45,557 nucleotides of DNA from Chloroflexota bacterium (GCA_027624075.1 JAQBUH010000017.1:1-45557); one strand, 5' to 3'; positions 16,383 to 26,103 are shown, numbered from the stretch's first letter. Numbers and translations: made by a program. The notes: generated from the sequence alone by a model not told the origin.

Positions 16383-18152
16383 ATGTCAACTTTGAACGAA
16401 CCGCCCTTGAACAGGCCGCGCCCGGATGATGTCCGCCCCACAGCGAGCGGACTTATCCAGCGCCTGCGTGATAATGCCGGCTCAATTCGCCAGTCATTCA
16501 CACTGGCCGGAATTGGCGCCGTCGTGCTCGGCGGAATCATCTGGATATTCATCCGGGACCTTTCCGGCCCCGCGCTCTTCGTTGTCTATGCGGGTTTTGC
16601 GCTTCTTCTGATCGCCCTCGGCATATCCTGGCGTTCTGTCAGGAAGGTGGTGTTCGGACGAGGCGGAAAGTACGGCTTCAACTCCGTCTCGCTACTGATC
16701 GTCGCGTTCGGTGTCGCGGCCGCTCTCAACTATGTGTTGTTCTGGGCCGGCGGCCGGCCGGACCCGCCAGGGATTCTGCGCATCGACACCACCTACACCA
16801 AGGAGTTCCTCCTCGAGGAACAGGTGCGGACCATTCTGAAGAACCTGGCCGAGCCGATTCGTATCACGGCCTTCTTCCCAACCGATACGGCACAGGAGCG
16901 CGCCTCGTGGCGCGAGACCGAAGACGTGCTGTCTGAGTTCAGACGGCGTTCTACGACCTACCCGCTCGAGTACCGCCAGGTGGACCCCGAGCTGGACCCG
17001 ACCGAGGCTAGCCGGTACGGAGTGACGGTGTACCCGGCTCTGGTCGTCGAAGGAGTCGAGTCCCAGCGCCGCGAGATCGTGCGTCCGTCGTCTGCTGGCG
17101 GGCCTAACTCACTGGTCCGATTCAGCGAGCAGGATATTGTCACGGGCCTCCTGGTCGTGAGCCAGATTCAGCAGAAGCTGGTGATGTTCGTGTCCGGCCA
17201 TTCGGAGAGAGACTCCACTAACCGCGTTGACTCTGACGCATACGGCCTGGCGTGGGACGCCCTGGGAAGGGAGAACTACGCCCTCATCAACGCCACTCTG
17301 CAGGAGCTTGGATCGCTCATCGTGTCCGGTGACCCCCTCAACCTGCCGGCCGTGGTTGTGTTCGCAGACCCGAGCCAGGACATGTCCGAGACCGAGTCGC
17401 AGATCATCCGCGAGTACGCCCGCATCGGCGGCTCAATCCTGCTGCTCACCGAGCCTGATATCACGCCGGACAGCTTCCTGTCGTTTCTCTCCCGTTACGG
17501 TGTCGCAGTCGGAGTCGGCGAGGTTGTGGACACGGCGAGCTACATCCCGCCGAACCCGATGTTCCTTCAGATCAAGAGGTCAAACCAGCAGTTTCCGCCG
17601 CACGAGATCAGTCCGGACTTCGACGTCCTGTACATACCTGGCTCAACCTACTTTGCGACCACTATCGACCCTGCCTCGATCCCGCAAACAGACTCCGGCG
17701 TGCCTTTCGTGCAGCACAGGGTGGTCGCAACAACGACGCTCTCAAGCTGGGCGGAGACGAGCCTTGACGGGCGGATCGAATTTGACCAGGACTCAGGCGA
17801 TCGCCCTGGCCCGCTCCCAATGGCGATAACGGTCGAGGCGATAGCGGAGTTGCAGGGCTCGCCAATCGTTAACGAAGGCCAGTTCGTAGAAACTAATATC
17901 GTCATCATTGGCGATACGGACTTTGCGTCCAACCAGGCCTTCGCATCCGCAAAGAACGGAGACCTGTTCGTCAACTCTGTTAACTGGCTCGCGGAAGACT
18001 TCGAGTTGATCTCGATCCGCTCGAAGACATCGGCATTTCGTGAGCTCGTCCTGACCACCACTGAGCGAGACTTCGTGCGCTGGAGCGGATGGCTGCTGAT
18101 GCCGTCGCTTATAGGCCTCGCCGGGGTCTGGGTCTGGTGGCGGAGGCGTTAG
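16383..18152 (+). CDS. GldG-like ABC auxiliary protein
   Basis: The 589-aa protein has two N-terminal hydrophobic segments (about residues 38-85), a third near 95-115, a large extracytoplasmic domain and a C-terminal anchor (LLMPSLIGLAGVWVWWRRR). This is the architecture of GldG-type ABC_transp_aux proteins. The soluble part contains a thioredoxin-like stretch (EPIRITAFFPTD) and a GATase1-like stretch (VFVSGHSERD-type), but no catalytic residues are obvious. In Bacteroidetes GldAFG is linked to gliding; in other phyla similar sets have unknown roles. It lies six bases after the permease gene. Confidence 0.87.
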   Translation: MSTLNEPPLNRPRPDDVRPTASGLIQRLRDNAGSIRQSFTLAGIGAVVLGGIIWIFIRDLSGPALFVVYAGFALLLIALGISWRSVRKVVFGRGGKYGFNSVSLLIVAFGVAAALNYVLFWAGGRPDPPGILRIDTTYTKEFLLEEQVRTILKNLAEPIRITAFFPTDTAQERASWRETEDVLSEFRRRSTTYPLEYRQVDPELDPTEASRYGVTVYPALVVEGVESQRREIVRPSSAGGPNSLVRFSEQDIVTGLLVVSQIQQKLVMFVSGHSERDSTNRVDSDAYGLAWDALGRENYALINATLQELGSLIVSGDPLNLPAVVVFADPSQDMSETESQIIREYARIGGSILLLTEPDITPDSFLSFLSRYGVAVGVGEVVDTASYIPPNPMFLQIKRSNQQFPPHEISPDFDVLYIPGSTYFATTIDPASIPQTDSGVPFVQHRVVATTTLSSWAETSLDGRIEFDQDSGDRPGPLPMAITVEAIAELQGSPIVNEGQFVETNIVIIGDTDFASNQAFASAKNGDLFVNSVNWLAEDFELISIRSKTSAFRELVLTTTERDFVRWSGWLLMPSLIGLAGVWVWWRRR

Positions 18153-18155
18153 AAA

Positions 18156-19190
18156 TTGAACCTGCGCGTTAGTTTGATTCTCCTGATCATCGGGTCCTGG
18201 GTGGCCGTTGGCGCGACCTGGATAATCGACTCCGATTTTGGCAGCGAAGAGCGTGAGGACCAGCCGCCGTTCTTCTACAACATCCCGGTCGAAGACATCG
18301 TGCACATCACGCTCGAGACCCAGGGCACCGAGATCGGGTTCCACTACAGGGAGAATATCCGGCGCTGGTACTTCGACGACACGGATGAGTACGTCGAGGT
18401 CCCGGCTGACCTGTTCAGGTTCGGCGGAATCACAACTCTGCTTGGCGGCCCGCGCACCGCGCGCTTCCTGAATACCGAGATACAGGACCCGGCGCAATAC
18501 GGGCTGGACAACCCTTCCAGCCGTTACACCATCGGCCTCAGGAACGGAGAGGAACGCGTACTGCTGATCGGCGACCTGACGGTGAACGGCGAGTCGACGT
18601 ACGCACAGATGGAAGGTCTTCCGAACCTCGTCCTGGTGGACACAAGCTGGAGCCAGGTGCTGAACCGGCTGGTCAACGAGCCGCCGGTGCCGGACTGGGT
18701 GTACTCGCTCAACCCGGATCAGGTCCGAGAGGTGCTGCTGTTTGAAAATAACGAGGTCGTGCGCGCTTACGGCATAGACCGTGACTCTGGTGGTTTCCGC
18801 CTCTGCGACCTGCCGGTCCAGCAGGACCCCTGCACCGGGACGGTTGAGGCCGATACAGACGCATTCCGGGCTGCGATGGAGCTCATAGCAGAGCGCCGTA
18901 TCAATGGCGCGGTGGCCCTGGCCCTCGATGACGATAGCCAGTTCGTTCAGTACGGCACCGGCCGTGACTCTCCGTACATGACAATCCGCGTGGAGCAGGC
19001 GTCAGTGACTCAGCCCAACGTGACTAATGTGACACGTGTCTCAATGACGATCGGTGACGTAACCCCGGACGGCGAATACCGCTACGCGGTGGCAAATGAG
19101 ACGTCTGACGTGATCCTGTTCGAGCGCGAGTGGGCTGACCAGATCCTTGAGCTGTTCCACGGCGATCCGCTGGTGGCGACCGAGGGATAA
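18156..19190 (+). CDS. DUF4340-domain membrane-anchored protein
   Basis: A 344-aa protein with one N-terminal helix (SLILLIIGSWVAVGATWII) that works as anchor or signal. The remaining region is beta-rich and extracytoplasmic, with the typical pattern of a first module including FRFGGITTLLGG, ARFLNTEIQDPAQYGLDNPS and YTIGLRNGEERVLLIGD. That is the DUF4340 signature. The start is TTG three bases after the GldG-like gene. In many genomes DUF4340 proteins close GldAFG-like operons, so it is presumably a periplasmic or surface partner of the transporter. Confidence 0.85.
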   Translation: MNLRVSLILLIIGSWVAVGATWIIDSDFGSEEREDQPPFFYNIPVEDIVHITLETQGTEIGFHYRENIRRWYFDDTDEYVEVPADLFRFGGITTLLGGPRTARFLNTEIQDPAQYGLDNPSSRYTIGLRNGEERVLLIGDLTVNGESTYAQMEGLPNLVLVDTSWSQVLNRLVNEPPVPDWVYSLNPDQVREVLLFENNEVVRAYGIDRDSGGFRLCDLPVQQDPCTGTVEADTDAFRAAMELIAERRINGAVALALDDDSQFVQYGTGRDSPYMTIRVEQASVTQPNVTNVTRVSMTIGDVTPDGEYRYAVANETSDVILFEREWADQILELFHGDPLVATEG

Positions 19191-19503
19191 CCTCGAACGC
19201 CTCTGGCGATACCGCAGGCAAGCTCTCCCCGATCATTCCGTCGCCCGTGGCACGCGTCCCTCACCAGATTCACGCACAGGTCAAGTATTCTGTGAATGCC
19301 GAGTGCCGCGCCAGCGCGCTGACCTGGCCTGCCAAGACCGCCCAATCCACAGCGCCCGGTGGCAAGCGCCCGGCGTGGCAACACCAGAGAACTTCCAGAT
19401 CAAGTTCAGATTGACATGACACTCACCTCCAGCTCTCCCTCACCATGCCATCAAGCCTGTGCTCGAAGCTAGAGATAACAACATATTCAGGACCTGAAAC
19501 ACC
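19191..19503. other. Intergenic region before cinA
   Basis: About 310 bases with no credible gene. A perfect -35 hexamer TTGACA occurs at 19411-19416, but no good -10 box lies 16-18 bases later. AGGA near 19490 is a possible but distant SD for cinA. I see nothing else recognisable. Confidence 0.4.
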
Positions 19504-20769
19504 ATGAACGGAGAGATCATCACTATCGGCAGAGAGCTGCTGATGGGCGAGATTGTCGACACCAACGCCTCGTACTTCGCACGTGAGCTTGCCAATGCCG
19601 GCGTCACGGTACGCTGGTCGTCGCAGGTCGGCGACGATATCGGCCACCTGCACGAAGCGATCGACCGCGCGCTCAACCGTTCGCAGATCATCATCACTTC
19701 CGGCGGTCTCGGGCCGACGAGCGACGACCTGTCTCGTGAGGCTGTTGCCAGTGTGCTTGGCGAGCAGCTCTCCGTAGACCCTGAGATGCTGGCGTGGATC
19801 GAAGGCGTTTTCCGTGAGCGCGGCATCACGGAGATGCCTAAGACCAACGTCAAGCAGGCGCACATCGTTCCGTCCGCCACGTTCCTGCCGAATCCTGGCG
19901 GCACAGCGCCCGGCTGGTGGGTGAGGCGCAACGGCAGCCATATCTTCATGACGCCAGGCCCGCCCCGTGAGATCAAGCGGATGTGGGCGAGCCATATCGG
20001 CCCGGCAGTCCGTGAGATGACCGGCGCCGGTGTGGTTCACACCCGGATTCTGCGCACCACTGGCATGACGGAGGGCGGCATTGACGAGTTGCTCGGGGAA
20101 CTGTTCGGAATCGAGAACCCGTACCTCGGCATCTACGCGCACGTGGACGGGATTCAGCTCCGGATCATCTCCCGCGCTCCGACCCGGCAGGAGGCCGAGC
20201 AGCTTGCTGCGCCGGTGGAGGCTGAGATCCGCAAACGGATCGGCCCGTCGATCTGGGGCGCAGACGAGGACTCTGCCGCCTCACGGCTTGGTGAACTGTT
20301 AGTCGAGAACGGTATGACGGCCGGCGTGATCGACTCCGGGACCGGCGGCGCGGTCGCGTCCATGATCTCGCAGACCGCAGGGCATGAGCGCTGGTTCCGG
20401 GGTTCGTTGGTCACCGGCCCGGGCGCGTCGCCACTGCTGGAGTCGATGCTTGGCGGCCCCGCGGACAGGCTGACCGGCGCAGTGAGTGAGGCGGCCGCGC
20501 TGCAGATGGCCCAGAGCGCACGGCGGCTGACAGGTGCGGACCTCGGCATCGGCATCACTCCGCCTTCGAGCGAGGATGACGAGCAGACGAGGGGCACGGT
20601 CTTTGTTGCGTTCGTGTCTTCCGGTCCCGGCGGCAGACCGGGCGAACTATCAGGCGGACAGAAAGTGGTGCAAGGCCGCTTCTACCAGTCGCCAGACCGC
20701 GCCCTGCCCCGCGCAGCCATGTTCGTCCTGACCGAGGCGACGCGTGCGCTGGCGTTGGGAGAGGTTTAG
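19504..20769 (+). CDS. cinA: CinA family protein (NMN deamidase/ADP-ribose pyrophosphatase-like)
   Basis: The 421-aa protein has the N-terminal MoCF/COG1058 domain (GEIITIGRELLMGEIVDTNASYFARELA, then SGGLGPTSDDLSREAVA) and the C-terminal PncC/CinA domain from about residue 260. CinA proteins act in pyridine nucleotide recycling, hydrolysing ADP-ribose and deamidating nicotinamide mononucleotide, and were first linked to competence. The C-terminal motif, usually ESCTGG, is DSGTGG here: the serine stays but the Cys is gone, and the usual GGVVAYSN segment is replaced by GSLVTGPGA. The amidase half may therefore be weak or dead. The function could link to pncA and pncB nearby. Confidence 0.92.
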   Translation: MNGEIITIGRELLMGEIVDTNASYFARELANAGVTVRWSSQVGDDIGHLHEAIDRALNRSQIIITSGGLGPTSDDLSREAVASVLGEQLSVDPEMLAWIEGVFRERGITEMPKTNVKQAHIVPSATFLPNPGGTAPGWWVRRNGSHIFMTPGPPREIKRMWASHIGPAVREMTGAGVVHTRILRTTGMTEGGIDELLGELFGIENPYLGIYAHVDGIQLRIISRAPTRQEAEQLAAPVEAEIRKRIGPSIWGADEDSAASRLGELLVENGMTAGVIDSGTGGAVASMISQTAGHERWFRGSLVTGPGASPLLESMLGGPADRLTGAVSEAAALQMAQSARRLTGADLGIGITPPSSEDDEQTRGTVFVAFVSSGPGGRPGELSGGQKVVQGRFYQSPDRALPRAAMFVLTEATRALALGEV

Positions 20770-20795
20770 GGGATGTCCCCGCTCTCCGGGTTGCG

Positions 20796-20831
20796 CCCTG
20801 GCCGCGGGCGCCCGCTAGCGGGCCGCCAGGG
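20796..20831. repeat. GC-rich hairpin between convergent genes
   Basis: Outer arms CCCTGGC (20796-20802) and GCCAGGG (20825-20831) enclose a perfect 14-base palindrome GCCCGCTAGCGGGC (20810-20823). There is no T-tract on either strand. It lies between cinA and the VWA gene, which are convergent, and may stabilise or end transcripts from both sides. Confidence 0.65.
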
Positions 20832-20981
20832 ACGACACAGGTCAGTTGCCGGCGCCTGAGGCGGTGACAAGGGACGCCGTTTGACTGGTAAGACCCATCG
20901 ACTGCGCCCGGTATGACAACACGCCGCCTCAACGTTTCCGCGATAATCTGCAGACGAACGGACCGCCGTATCTACAAAGAC

Positions 20982-23900
20982 CTACATCGTCAGCGCGCGG
21001 TACAACTGCGGCAGGCGCATTGGCAGTTGGCTGATGTCCGGCAGGACCTCGTACGAGAAGTCCTCCATCATCGTCTTCAGGTAGTCGTGCCCTGACTTGT
21101 CTACGGTCAGACAGAACGGCGTGATCCCCGCATTGCGCGCCTCTATCAGCGCCTGCCGGGTGTCATGCACCGCGTACTCCTTCTCGACGCCTTCGCGGGA
21201 GTAGCCGCGGTCCTGCGGTCTGCCGTCCGAGATCAGGAACAGGAAGCGAGACTTCGCATCCACCTCGGACAGCTTATGCGTCGTGTGGCGGATCGCCGGG
21301 CCCATGCGCGTGGCATGAAGCGGCGCGATGCGGTCGATGCGGCGCGGGACCTTGTCAGAAAATTTCTCTTCCAGGTCCTTGATGACGTAGTACTCGACGT
21401 TCTCCCTACCGTAACCAGAGAAGCCGTAGATTCCGTAGCTGTCGCCCAGCGTCTCGAGGGCGTTGACCAGCAGGACGATGCCCTCTTTCTCGACGTCGAT
21501 GATGCGCTTGTACGAGCGGCGCAGACCCTCGGCGCGGCGAGAGCGCAGCCACACCATGTACTCGACCGGGTCGTCAGGCGCGCCCCAGTCGTCTGAAGGC
21601 TTCTTCGCCTCGTCGATAGCCTCGGCCGTCGAGGCGCTCATGTCCAGCAGGAACGCCACAGACACCGAGCGCTCTGTCTTGTTGCGCCGCCAGTAGACCT
21701 TTTCGTCCGGCGTGATGCCGATCTTCATGTCAATGACCGCCTCAAGCACGGCGTCAAGGTCCTGCTCCTCGCCGTCCTCCAGCCGTTTCTGTTTGCGGTA
21801 CATCTCGGGAACGACAAGCTCGAACTGTTTGCGGATGCGGGCCAGCAGCGACGAGTTGTCAGCTAGCGTGTCCCGGAAGAAGTTTGGCTCTCCGTCCGCC
21901 ATCTCCTTCTCGTGTACGAGGCACCAGCGCGGCTTGTACTCTCCGGCGCGGAAATCCCACTCGTCGTACACATAGGTGTTCGGCTCGGACGCCTCCAGCG
22001 GGCCGCCGTCCTCATCCACGTGCTGCATCGGCCCCTGCTGAAACTGCTGGTTCTGCGGGTCCCGCTTCTGCAGCTCCTTCATGAGGTTCTCGATCAGCTC
22101 GTCCGTATTCGGCGCCTCCTTGCCGTCCTCGCCCTCCTGCTGGTCCATCTCGGGAGCGTTCTTCATCAGCTCCTCAAGCTGCTCCTGGGAGATCGGCTCC
22201 ATGCCCTCGATCTCGTCGCCCATCTCGCCGCCCTGGCCGAGCTGCAACTGCGATAGCAATTGCGAAAGCTCGGGTTTGAACTCGCCGCGGTAGTCGATAT
22301 CCTGCGGCGACGAGTAGTTTTCCTCGGCCGGCGCGGAGTCTTCGCCATCTTCTGAGTCCGGGCCTTCGTCCGACTGCTCCTCATCTCCGGACTGGGCCTG
22401 CGCGCCCTCCAGGAACTGCTGGATCACATCGTCGCGGTTGACCTCTTCATTGCCGCCTGACTGGTCTTCGCCCTCTTCGGACGGCTCATCAGGGTCGACC
22501 GACTCGAACTCGTCTTCGTCCACGTCTTCGTTCCGCACGTTGGCGAGAATCGAGTAGATGCGGACGGTCGCCTCGGCGGCGTCCTCGACAGTGGCCTCCG
22601 GCGACGTCATACGGTCGAGCAGCCGCCTTACTTTGCGCGCCGTCTCGACGTGCTCCTTCGGCGCGACGAGCCCTTCGCGCTGTCCGAGGCTCCACCTGAT
22701 CAGGAACTCGACGAGCGACTCGCGTGCTGGCAACTCATCGAGCTCCGGCCTGTTCTCCAGTGCCGTGGACTGGACGCGGCGATACATCTCGACGATGCCG
22801 CGGTAGGACTGCATAACCAGTGAGTCCACACGGGTGCTTTCGACAACGGTGAAGACGTCAAGGGCAAGTTTGTTGTCAGGAAACAGGCTGAAGAAGCGTG
22901 ACATGTCTGTCAGGAACTCGCGCTCCGCCGGAACTTCCGGGCTGGCTGCTTCTGCCGCGCCGGCGTCCTTCAGGTGTTTGAGAGCCTCTCGCGCCTCCCT
23001 GGACTGGCCAAGCTCCATCTGCTGCTGCAGCTGGGCGTCGCTCTCGATAGCCGCCGCGAGCTTCTTTGCGCCGGGCAGGTCAGGCCGGAGATCGTCAAAC
23101 AGTCCGGAAGGCCTGGCGAATGTAAATTCGAACGAGCCGAACTCGATGTGGCCTACCTGGTGAGTTGAGACCACCTTGTAGAAGAAGAAGTTCTCATCCT
23201 TGGTCAGGTAGCGGTTGATGACAGACGGCAGGTAGACGGTTGTGCCTTCTGTCGTGGGCAGCTCCCCCTGGAACCAGCCGATGTTCTTGTCCGCCAGCTG
23301 CTGCGCGGCAGACACCTCTATCGGTCGGCCCGTGAGAGCCTGGCAATACATGCGCAGGATGTCCCGCACACGGCTCAACTCGATGCTCGAAGACAGGGCG
23401 TCGAGGGTCTCAGACGCCGAGGCGGACTCCAGCTTGAAGTAGGCGACCGCGGCTTCCGGGTTGTCCTGGCTGATCTGCGCTCCGCGCGCGTGCCACTCGG
23501 TCAACTGGGCAAAGGTGACGCGTTCCAGCACACCCGGCGCAGACTTCAGGAACTCTGGCGCGGCCGCGGCGTGGACTGACGCCAGTCTGTCCGTAAGCTC
23601 AAGAAGCCGCTCTCGCGACTCGGACGGCACGCCGGACACAGCTTTCGAGCCGGCGCGGATCAGTGCGCCAGGGTCAGACGCGCCCATTGCGTTCAGGCGG
23701 CGGGCAAGAGAGAGGAGCGCGACTCGTTGCGGAGACGGCAGGTTGACCAGCGAGTCCGAGCCAGAGTCGAAAAGGTCCTTGATCTCGCGCCATGACGACT
23801 CAGAGACGGCGCGTGCCAGCGCAATGAAATGGTCTGAGTCTGAGCCAAGTCTGGGGAACAGGGCGACGCCCTGCGTGAGTGAGTCGGCAGCCGAGTCGTA

Positions 23901-24455
23901 CGAACGCCGGGACAGGACTTCGAGAAACCCTCCGAACGAGCAGAACTCGTCAAATGAGAGCGTCTCCAGGAGCTGCGGAGTGCTCTCGAAAAGCCGGGCT
24001 GCGAGCGCGCTCGACTTCCAGGTGCCGCGATAGAGCGAGCGCGTTACTGTCGCCCAGTCGTCGATGTAGCGCGGGCGGAGCCGCAGCATGGCTGCCGGGC
24101 TCGCCTTGAAGAATGCCACGGCGAGGCTCGGCGACTCCGAACACAGGCTTGCGCCCGTGCGTCCCCATCTCAGGAACTGGCCGGACGGCAACTGGCGCTG
24201 GACCCCTGGCGACGCGTCGAAGAACTCGGACGCCGCCTCCCATGAGCGGACCGTCTTCCTGGCGATCTCAAGGCCGGTCGCCGCCCATTCCTGAAGCGTC
24301 TCCTCTGCCAGCCGGCCTGAAAGGGTGCCACTGGCCATGCGGAACCGCTCAGCGACCGGCGCAGGGTACTGCTCCAGCTCAACCTCTATCTGCGCCACCG
24401 TCAATTTCTGTGAGCGGACGGACGGCTCTGGACCTGACTGTTCGTTATCGCTCAC
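20982..24455 (-). CDS. Large VWA-domain protein (NorD/CbbO-like AAA-ATPase partner)
   Basis: A 1157-aa cytosolic protein with three parts. Residues 1 to about 630 are helical and rich in repeated Ala/Ser/Leu patterns such as FFKASPAAMLRL and FLKSAPGVLERV, suggesting HEAT-like units. Residues about 640-800 are extremely acidic (Asp/Glu/Gln/Ser) and likely disordered. The C-terminal VWA domain (about 930-1130) has an intact MIDAS: Asp938, Ser940, Ser942 in FLLDMSAST. VWA proteins of the NorD/CbbO group work with a MoxR-type ATPase, present two genes upstream. CbbO itself is shorter, so this is a long variant. Its first four bases overlap the Nudix gene (ATGA), showing translational coupling. 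The client protein is unknown: no rubisco or nitric oxide reductase is in view. Confidence 0.88.
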   Translation of the reverse strand: MSDNEQSGPEPSVRSQKLTVAQIEVELEQYPAPVAERFRMASGTLSGRLAEETLQEWAATGLEIARKTVRSWEAASEFFDASPGVQRQLPSGQFLRWGRTGASLCSESPSLAVAFFKASPAAMLRLRPRYIDDWATVTRSLYRGTWKSSALAARLFESTPQLLETLSFDEFCSFGGFLEVLSRRSYDSAADSLTQGVALFPRLGSDSDHFIALARAVSESSWREIKDLFDSGSDSLVNLPSPQRVALLSLARRLNAMGASDPGALIRAGSKAVSGVPSESRERLLELTDRLASVHAAAAPEFLKSAPGVLERVTFAQLTEWHARGAQISQDNPEAAVAYFKLESASASETLDALSSSIELSRVRDILRMYCQALTGRPIEVSAAQQLADKNIGWFQGELPTTEGTTVYLPSVINRYLTKDENFFFYKVVSTHQVGHIEFGSFEFTFARPSGLFDDLRPDLPGAKKLAAAIESDAQLQQQMELGQSREAREALKHLKDAGAAEAASPEVPAEREFLTDMSRFFSLFPDNKLALDVFTVVESTRVDSLVMQSYRGIVEMYRRVQSTALENRPELDELPARESLVEFLIRWSLGQREGLVAPKEHVETARKVRRLLDRMTSPEATVEDAAEATVRIYSILANVRNEDVDEDEFESVDPDEPSEEGEDQSGGNEEVNRDDVIQQFLEGAQAQSGDEEQSDEGPDSEDGEDSAPAEENYSSPQDIDYRGEFKPELSQLLSQLQLGQGGEMGDEIEGMEPISQEQLEELMKNAPEMDQQEGEDGKEAPNTDELIENLMKELQKRDPQNQQFQQGPMQHVDEDGGPLEASEPNTYVYDEWDFRAGEYKPRWCLVHEKEMADGEPNFFRDTLADNSSLLARIRKQFELVVPEMYRKQKRLEDGEEQDLDAVLEAVIDMKIGITPDEKVYWRRNKTERSVSVAFLLDMSASTAEAIDEAKKPSDDWGAPDDPVEYMVWLRSRRAEGLRRSYKRIIDVEKEGIVLLVNALETLGDSYGIYGFSGYGRENVEYYVIKDLEEKFSDKVPRRIDRIAPLHATRMGPAIRHTTHKLSEVDAKSRFLFLISDGRPQDRGYSREGVEKEYAVHDTRQALIEARNAGITPFCLTVDKSGHDYLKTMMEDFSYEVLPDISQLPMRLPQLYRALTM

Positions 24456-25093
24456 TGGCCGACGACCTTTGAAACTTCCTCGCCGGTATGCCAGAGTGCG
24501 GATTTGACGCTGGCCGGCGGATCGAAAATCTGCGACAGAATTCTGGCTGTCGCGCCCCAGACCACCATCCCGTCGTGGGCATACGCCCTCAAGTTCCGCA
24601 CACTGCCGTCTCTTCTAAGCTGGATGCTGCGTCGCATCGACAGCGAGGTAAACGCCTCGACGGGGAAGCGGGCGACCTCTTCGACTTCTGCCTTTGAAGG
24701 GACGATCTTTGCGGATGAGTCGAGCCGGCCAGTGAACGGCCAGACCCTGAATTTCGTGCCGGTCGTCGTCACCGGCTCCAGTGATCCCCAGTGCTCAATG
24801 GAAGACGGGGCGATGCCTAGCTCTTCCTCTGTCTCCCTGAAAGCGGTCTGCAGCAGTCCATCATCGTGCGGCTCGCGCATGCCGCCGGGGAATGCCCATT
24901 CGCCTCTGTGGCGGCCTCGCAGGCGCGGCCTGCGCATCAGGAGAATCTCCGCCCTGCCGTCCCGCTCGGTGAACAGCACAAACACCGCGGCGCTGCGAGG
25001 GTCTATTCCGTCGGGTTCCGTCGCGCCCGCTTTTCGGGGCCTCAGAACGGCCTCGTAGGTCTGGATCAGGTGCTGAGCGCGGCTAGAGGGCAA
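24452..25093 (-). CDS. Nudix hydrolase (CoA pyrophosphatase-like)
   Basis: The 213-aa protein has a full Nudix box, from GGMREPHDDG through TAFRETEEELG (about residues 69-92), with the E-x-x-E-E metal ligands. The lead-in RGRHRGEWAFPGG resembles NudL/YeaB-type enzymes, which cleave coenzyme A to 3',5'-ADP and phosphopantetheine. Exact substrate remains inferred. It overlaps the VWA gene by four bases (ATGA) and starts 40 bases after the end of the MoxR-type gene, placing it inside the AAA/VWA operon. The coaE gene, which completes CoA synthesis, is also in this set. Confidence 0.87.
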   Translation of the reverse strand: MPSSRAQHLIQTYEAVLRPRKAGATEPDGIDPRSAAVFVLFTERDGRAEILLMRRPRLRGRHRGEWAFPGGMREPHDDGLLQTAFRETEEELGIAPSSIEHWGSLEPVTTTGTKFRVWPFTGRLDSSAKIVPSKAEVEEVARFPVEAFTSLSMRRSIQLRRDGSVRNLRAYAHDGMVVWGATARILSQIFDPPASVKSALWHTGEEVSKVVGQ

Positions 25094-25132
25094 TCCTTGA
25101 CTCTCTGACTGGAGGTTCTTACGGAAAGACGA

Positions 25133-26029
25133 CTACGGAAAAATCGATGAAACGACCTCGTCTATGCTGCGCTGGATCTGGGAATCGTCCGTGATGCCCC
25201 ATGTGACTCCAACCTGGCACGCCCTGCGAGGCGATATGCCTTCCTTGATCAGCCTGCCTGCGTAGATGAGGACACGGGTGCTGGCGCCCTCTTCAAGGCC
25301 GTGCTCACGGAGATTGCGTATCTTGCTTCCGAGCCTTGCGAGCAACTCGGCGTTCTTCTCATCGACGCCTGACTCGTGAGCGATGATCCGGGCCTCCCGC
25401 TCTTCGTCAGGGAAGTCGAACTCAAGCGCCACGAACCGCTGCCGGGTCGAGTGCTTCAGGTCCTTCATGGCGTTCTGATAGCCGGGGTTGTAGGAGACGA
25501 CGAGCAGGAAGCCGTCAGCCGCCTCGATCACCTCACCGAGCTTGTCGATGGTCAGCGTGCGGCGGTGGTCGGTCAACGGGTGGATGATGACCGTGGTGTC
25601 CTTGCGTGCCTCAACCACCTCGTCCAGGTAACAGATGCCGCCGGCCTTGACCGCACGGGTGAGCGGGCCGTCGATCCAGCGAGTGCCGTTCGAGTCCAGC
25701 AGGTAGCGGCCAACGAGGTCGCTGGCCGTCAGGTCTTCATGACAGGCGACGGTCACCAGTGGAAGGTGCCCGGCGGATCGACGGTTCTCGCCCTCGTCAG
25801 ATGATGAGCCGTCGGCCTGGACTTTCAGGCTCTGGCCTAGACGCCAGGCCATGTACTCGACGAAGCGGGTCTTTCCCGTGCCCGTCGGTCCCTTGAGCAG
25901 TACCGGCACCCGTTGCCGGTATGCGGCCTCGAAGACCTCAATCTCGTCCGAACTAGAGATGTAGAAGGGCTCCTTATCGACCACATACTCCTCGACAGGG
26001 ATCTCGCGGTAGTCGTGCCTCGTCGTCAT
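25133..26029 (-). CDS. MoxR-type AAA+ ATPase (CbbQ/NirQ/NorQ family)
   Basis: A 298-aa AAA+ ATPase of the CbbQ/NirQ/NorQ group. Walker A is GPTGTGKTR (Lys53), Walker B is GGICYLDEV, and sensor 1 is in LLVVSYNPGYQ. The C-terminal cap segment ends in SIFP. Members of this group remodel metalloenzyme complexes together with a VWA partner, e.g. activating rubisco or maturing nitric oxide reductase. The likely partner is the VWA protein two genes downstream. I choose the start at 26029 (MTTRHDYREIPVEEY, with GAAGG upstream) because the 26 residues before it look non-conserved; the open frame continues to 26107. Confidence 0.9.
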   Translation of the reverse strand: MTTRHDYREIPVEEYVVDKEPFYISSSDEIEVFEAAYRQRVPVLLKGPTGTGKTRFVEYMAWRLGQSLKVQADGSSSDEGENRRSAGHLPLVTVACHEDLTASDLVGRYLLDSNGTRWIDGPLTRAVKAGGICYLDEVVEARKDTTVIIHPLTDHRRTLTIDKLGEVIEAADGFLLVVSYNPGYQNAMKDLKHSTRQRFVALEFDFPDEEREARIIAHESGVDEKNAELLARLGSKIRNLREHGLEEGASTRVLIYAGRLIKEGISPRRACQVGVTWGITDDSQIQRSIDEVVSSIFP

Positions 26030-26103
26030 ATTTTCTGTGCCTTCTTTTCCGCCCGTTTCGTTAAGCGCTCCGGGGCGACCGATCACTCTCTGGCGCCTTC
26101 CGG

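Noticed and set aside
20982-26029. Reading the AAA/VWA pair as a rubisco activase
   Set aside because: No cbbL, cbbS or cbbM gene is in the window and the VWA protein is much longer than CbbO; only the family-level call is supported.
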